DNA of 64,000 nucleotides from Ottowia testudinis (GTDB lineage: Bacteria > Pseudomonadota > Gammaproteobacteria > Burkholderiales > Burkholderiaceae_C), in assembly GCF_017498525.1 (NCBI RefSeq), contig NZ_CP071796.1, positions 1,736,001-1,800,000 of the forward strand, given 5' to 3'. A program made the position numbers and the translations under genes. Shown piece by piece: positions 61,654 through 64,000 of this stretch. The first letter of the stretch is position 1. Each line of letters opens with the position of its first letter. Below the pieces are notes generated by a model that made no database searches, was not told where the DNA came from, and worked only from the letters and a program-made list of their open reading frames with translations.

Positions 61654-63039
61654 ATGAAGCCCTTTCACGTCTACTTGTTGCATTGCGCCGATGGCTCCTA
61701 TTTCTGCGGGCACACCGACGACTTGTCCGCTTGCCTGGAGCAGCATCGCAGCGGTGCGGACGGTTATACCGCCACGCGCCGACCGGTGGAAATGGTGTGG
61801 CATGGAGAATTCGAAACACGCGCTGACGCACTGACGTTCGAGCAGCAGCTCAAGGGATGGTCGCGCGAGAAGACGGAAGCGTTGATTGCGGGCGATTGGG
61901 CGCGGATGAAAGTGCTGGCGCGGGCGAAGGGCGGCGCCGACCGGTTGTCGCAACCGGGCTCAACGCTTGCGTTGGGTACAGGGGCTGACCCTGCGACGGG
62001 CTCAGGGCGAAAGGGTGAGGGTACGAGCGCCTTGATGGCAGGCATTACTGGCGATGCCGGTCCTGCCCAGCGCCGTGCCATCGCCAAAGCCATCACCCTG
62101 CTCGAATCGACCCGTGCCGACCACCGCGCGCAGGCCGATGAGTTGTTGACGGCGCTGCTGCCGCACGCCGGCAACAGCCTGCGTTTGGGCATCAGCGGCA
62201 CGCCTGGCGTGGGCAAATCGACCTTCATCGAGACGCTGGGCCTGTACCTGATCGGCCGAGGCCATCGGGTGGCGGTGCTTGCAATCGACCCTTCGTCCAC
62301 CGTCTCGGGCGGCTCCATCCTGGGCGACAAGACGCGCATGGAAAAGCTCTCGGCGCAAGATGCGGCCTACATCCGCCCTAGCCCGAGCAGCGGCACGCTG
62401 GGCGGCGTGGCCGAGAAAACGCGTGAAGCCCTGCTGGTGTGCGAGGCGGCGGGCTACGACGTGGTGCTGGTCGAGACCGTGGGCGTGGGCCAGTCAGAAA
62501 CCGCCGTCAGCGGCATGACCGATATGTTCGTGCTGCTGCAGCTGCCCAATTCGGGCGACGACCTGCAGGCCATCAAAAAAGGCGTGATGGAGCTGGCCGA
62601 TCTGGTGGTCATCAACAAGTCCGACATCGACCCGGCCGCGGCCACGCGCGCGCGAGCGCAAATCCAGTCCGCGCTTCGCATCTTCGGCCAGCACGGCAAT
62701 CCCGAGCATGGCGGGCACGACGGCGCGGTCTGGCAGCCGCAGGTCATCCAGATCAGCGGGCTGCGCGGCGATGGCGTCGATACGTTCTGGGACGCGGTCA
62801 CGCGCTTTCAGAACTTGCAAACCGCCAACGGCCGCCTGGCCGCACGGCGCCAGCAGCAGTCGCTGGCGTGGATGTGGGAGCGCATCGACGCCGGCTTGAA
62901 GCAGGCCTTTCGCCAGCACCCCGGCGTGCGCGCTAACTTGGCCGCGATCGAGCATGACGTGCACCAAGGCGTGTTGCCGCCGTCCACCGCCGCGCGCCGC
63001 TTGTTGCATCTGGCTGGGCTGGCCGAGCCCGCTGGGTAA
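61654..63039 (+). CDS. meaB: GIY-YIG domain fused in frame to MeaB-type GTPase (methylmalonyl-CoA mutase chaperone)
   Basis: A 461-codon frame. Residues 1 to about 92 are a small GIY-YIG nuclease domain (VYLLHCADGSYFCGHTDDL, EQQLKGWSREK); Cys27 stands where the catalytic Arg is expected. Residues 93-127 are low-complexity sequence containing a PR-4 half site. From Met128 (62035) onward it is MeaB/ArgK: P-loop GTPGVGKST near 183, LAIDPSS, VETVGVGQSE and NKSD. MeaB alone from 62035 would have the normal 334 residues, so either a fusion protein or two overlapping products could be made. It protects and gates the mutase just upstream. Confidence 0.85.
   Translation: MKPFHVYLLHCADGSYFCGHTDDLSACLEQHRSGADGYTATRRPVEMVWHGEFETRADALTFEQQLKGWSREKTEALIAGDWARMKVLARAKGGADRLSQPGSTLALGTGADPATGSGRKGEGTSALMAGITGDAGPAQRRAIAKAITLLESTRADHRAQADELLTALLPHAGNSLRLGISGTPGVGKSTFIETLGLYLIGRGHRVAVLAIDPSSTVSGGSILGDKTRMEKLSAQDAAYIRPSPSSGTLGGVAEKTREALLVCEAAGYDVVLVETVGVGQSETAVSGMTDMFVLLQLPNSGDDLQAIKKGVMELADLVVINKSDIDPAAATRARAQIQSALRIFGQHGNPEHGGHDGAVWQPQVIQISGLRGDGVDTFWDAVTRFQNLQTANGRLAARRQQQSLAWMWERIDAGLKQAFRQHPGVRANLAAIEHDVHQGVLPPSTAARRLLHLAGLAEPAG
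61990..62013 (-). repeat. PR-4 palindrome, inverted partial copy
   Basis: CTGCGACGGGCTCAGGGCG, AAAG: reverse orientation relative to the copies at 61553 and 61618, so the GIY-YIG coding part is bracketed by inverted PR-4 copies. Confidence 0.6.
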
Positions 63040-63043
63040 CGAT

Positions 63044-63886
63044 ATGGCGCTGACCGCACAAGACTTGGATCGATTTGCGCGCTCGCCCGGCTGGCGCGCG
63101 TCGCGCCTGGAGGTGTTCGACAGCGGCGCCGGCAAGGTCATCGTCAAGGGCCAACGGGCCCCGCGCCATCCCGCCCGCTATCGGTTGCTGAATTGGCTGG
63201 CGCGCGGCATGGGTCTGCCCCTTTTGAAAGCCGCGCCCATGCACGGTGGCGCGCGCGCGCAGGCGGTCGAGATCGAGCGCTTGAGTCACCTGCGCGCCGC
63301 CGGCATGCGCGTACCCGAGGTGCTGCACGTGGCGCCCGACCACTTCGTCATGCAATGGCTGGGCGAGCAAAACCTGGCCAGCCTGCTGCAGGCGCGCCAT
63401 CCGCACGCGATGGCGCTGTGGCGCGAGGGCGCCAACGCGCTGGTGCAACTGCATGCCGCGGGCCAATACCTGAGCCAGGGTTTTGCGCGCAACCTCATCG
63501 TCGACGAAGGCCCGCAGCCGCCGCGCCTGGCCGGCATGATCGATTTCGAGGACGACCCGCTTGAGGTCATGACACTGGTCGAGGCGCAGGTGCGCGACTG
63601 GCTGAGCTACCTGCACAGCAGCCTGTGGAGCCTGGGCCTTCCGGCGGCGCAGCTTGATGCCGTACTGGACGAATTCATGGCGCGCGAATCGGCGGCGGTG
63701 CGCGCACTGTTTTTTCGCATCTGCGACCGGCTCGGCTGGCTGCGCTTGCTGCCCGCCACTCGGCGCCTGGGCCGCGAGGTGGTTTCGCTGCAAGCTCTCG
63801 CCGACGCTGCGCACCGTTATCGCCAACGCCACGGCGCGGCTCTTACTCCCGTATCACAGTCAACTGAAAGCGACCGAACCCGATGA
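63044..63886 (+). CDS. Kinase-like protein (protein-kinase/LPS-kinase fold), function unknown
   Basis: A 280-residue protein with a kinase-like pattern: a lysine in KVIVKGQR near 34, conserved [18 protein letters not shown] near 79, a loop [18 protein letters not shown] near 139 and [10 protein letters not shown] near 166 in place of DFG. This resembles the lipopolysaccharide-kinase/RIO-type families. It lies between meaB and pccB and is probably co-transcribed with them, yet no role in propionate metabolism is known to me. Confidence 0.6.
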   Translation: MALTAQDLDRFARSPGWRASRLEVFDSGAGKVIVKGQRAPRHPARYRLLNWLARGMGLPLLKAAPMHGGARAQAVEIERLSHLRAAGMRVPEVLHVAPDHFVMQWLGEQNLASLLQARHPHAMALWREGANALVQLHAAGQYLSQGFARNLIVDEGPQPPRLAGMIDFEDDPLEVMTLVEAQVRDWLSYLHSSLWSLGLPAAQLDAVLDEFMARESAAVRALFFRICDRLGWLRLLPATRRLGREVVSLQALADAAHRYRQRHGAALTPVSQSTESDRTR

Positions 63887-64000
63887 AAGCCATCCTCGAA
63901 CAACTGGAAAGCAAGCGCGCTGCCGCGCGCCTGGGCGGCGGCCAGAAGCGCATCGATGCGCAGCACAGCAAAGGCAAACTCACGGCGCGCGAGCGCATCG
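63883..64000 (+). CDS. pccB: Propionyl-CoA carboxylase beta subunit, N-terminal part
   Basis: The first 39 codons before the right edge: [20 protein letters not shown], then [19 protein letters not shown], which is the standard start of carboxyltransferase beta subunits. The start overlaps the previous stop. It would make methylmalonyl-CoA for the mutase upstream, completing propionate entry into the TCA cycle. Confidence 0.88.
   Translation, partial: MKAILEQLESKRAAARLGGGQKRIDAQHSKGKLTARERI

Overview
The window is GC-rich bacterial chromosome, densely coded, with many 4-base ATGA overlaps between genes. Gene content and order (gmk-rpoZ-spoT, a separate greB, a DUF1631 protein, CtlX, an Anbu peptidase) and the abundant intergenic palindromes suggest a betaproteobacterium of the Burkholderiales, most likely a Comamonadaceae relative. 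This is inferred from gene families and not from a marker gene: I see no rRNA, tRNA or CRISPR array.

Bases 1-24019 are mainly a cobalamin (B12) gene region. It runs cbiD (cut by the left edge), cbiET, cobI, cbiG, a fusion of the CbiG C-terminal/CobE domain with BluB, an IS110-family insertion, cbiM, cobJ, a 2Fe-2S ferredoxin, cobO, then ogt, a small lipoprotein and bioB. A large LysM protein and two small zinc-ribbon membrane proteins follow, then cbiB, cobD, an unknown gene, a disrupted cobQ/cbiP, an opposing methyltransferase, cobT, cobS and cobC. Ring synthesis uses oxygen-independent type genes (CbiD, CbiG), whereas the lower ligand is made by an oxygen-dependent BluB domain.

Bases 24070-33870 hold mixed housekeeping genes: an AlkB homologue, an alpha/beta hydrolase, a CPBP protease, Anbu, MutS, a FUSC transporter and GreB. 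Bases 33900-41782 form a catabolic unit: an Lrp-type regulator divergent from ornithine cyclodeaminase, CtlX and a four-gene peptide/opine-type ABC transporter. Bases 41854-49706 carry an aminotransferase, SpoT/Rsh, RpoZ, Gmk, a DUF938 methyltransferase, a luciferase-like monooxygenase and an AstE/AspA-type deacylase. Bases 49779-58563 carry a carboxymuconolactone decarboxylase family protein, DUF1631, an esterase, an ABC exporter, a formylglycine-enzyme-like lipoprotein, an M23 peptidase and a bacteriohemerythrin behind an FNR-like box. The right end (58588-64000) is a propionate module: a GntR regulator, methylmalonyl-CoA mutase (a B12 user), a GIY-YIG/MeaB fusion, a kinase-like protein and the start of pccB. 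B12 supply and B12 use therefore lie within one 64 kb window.

The most unusual layer is repeats. PR-1 is a two-hairpin palindrome of about 50-60 bp with about 18 copies; at least four lie inside open reading frames (cobD, cobC, mutS, mutase) and others supply start or stop codons. PR-2 is a long GCGTCC hairpin found four times, each directly upstream of a cobalamin gene, one of them split by the IS110 element. PR-3 is a roughly 100-180 bp element with terminal inverted repeats (four copies). PR-4 is a TTCG...GAGCTTGTCGAA palindrome flanking the GIY-YIG domain. cobQ has taken up three further unrelated repeats and is frameshifted exactly between its two domains.
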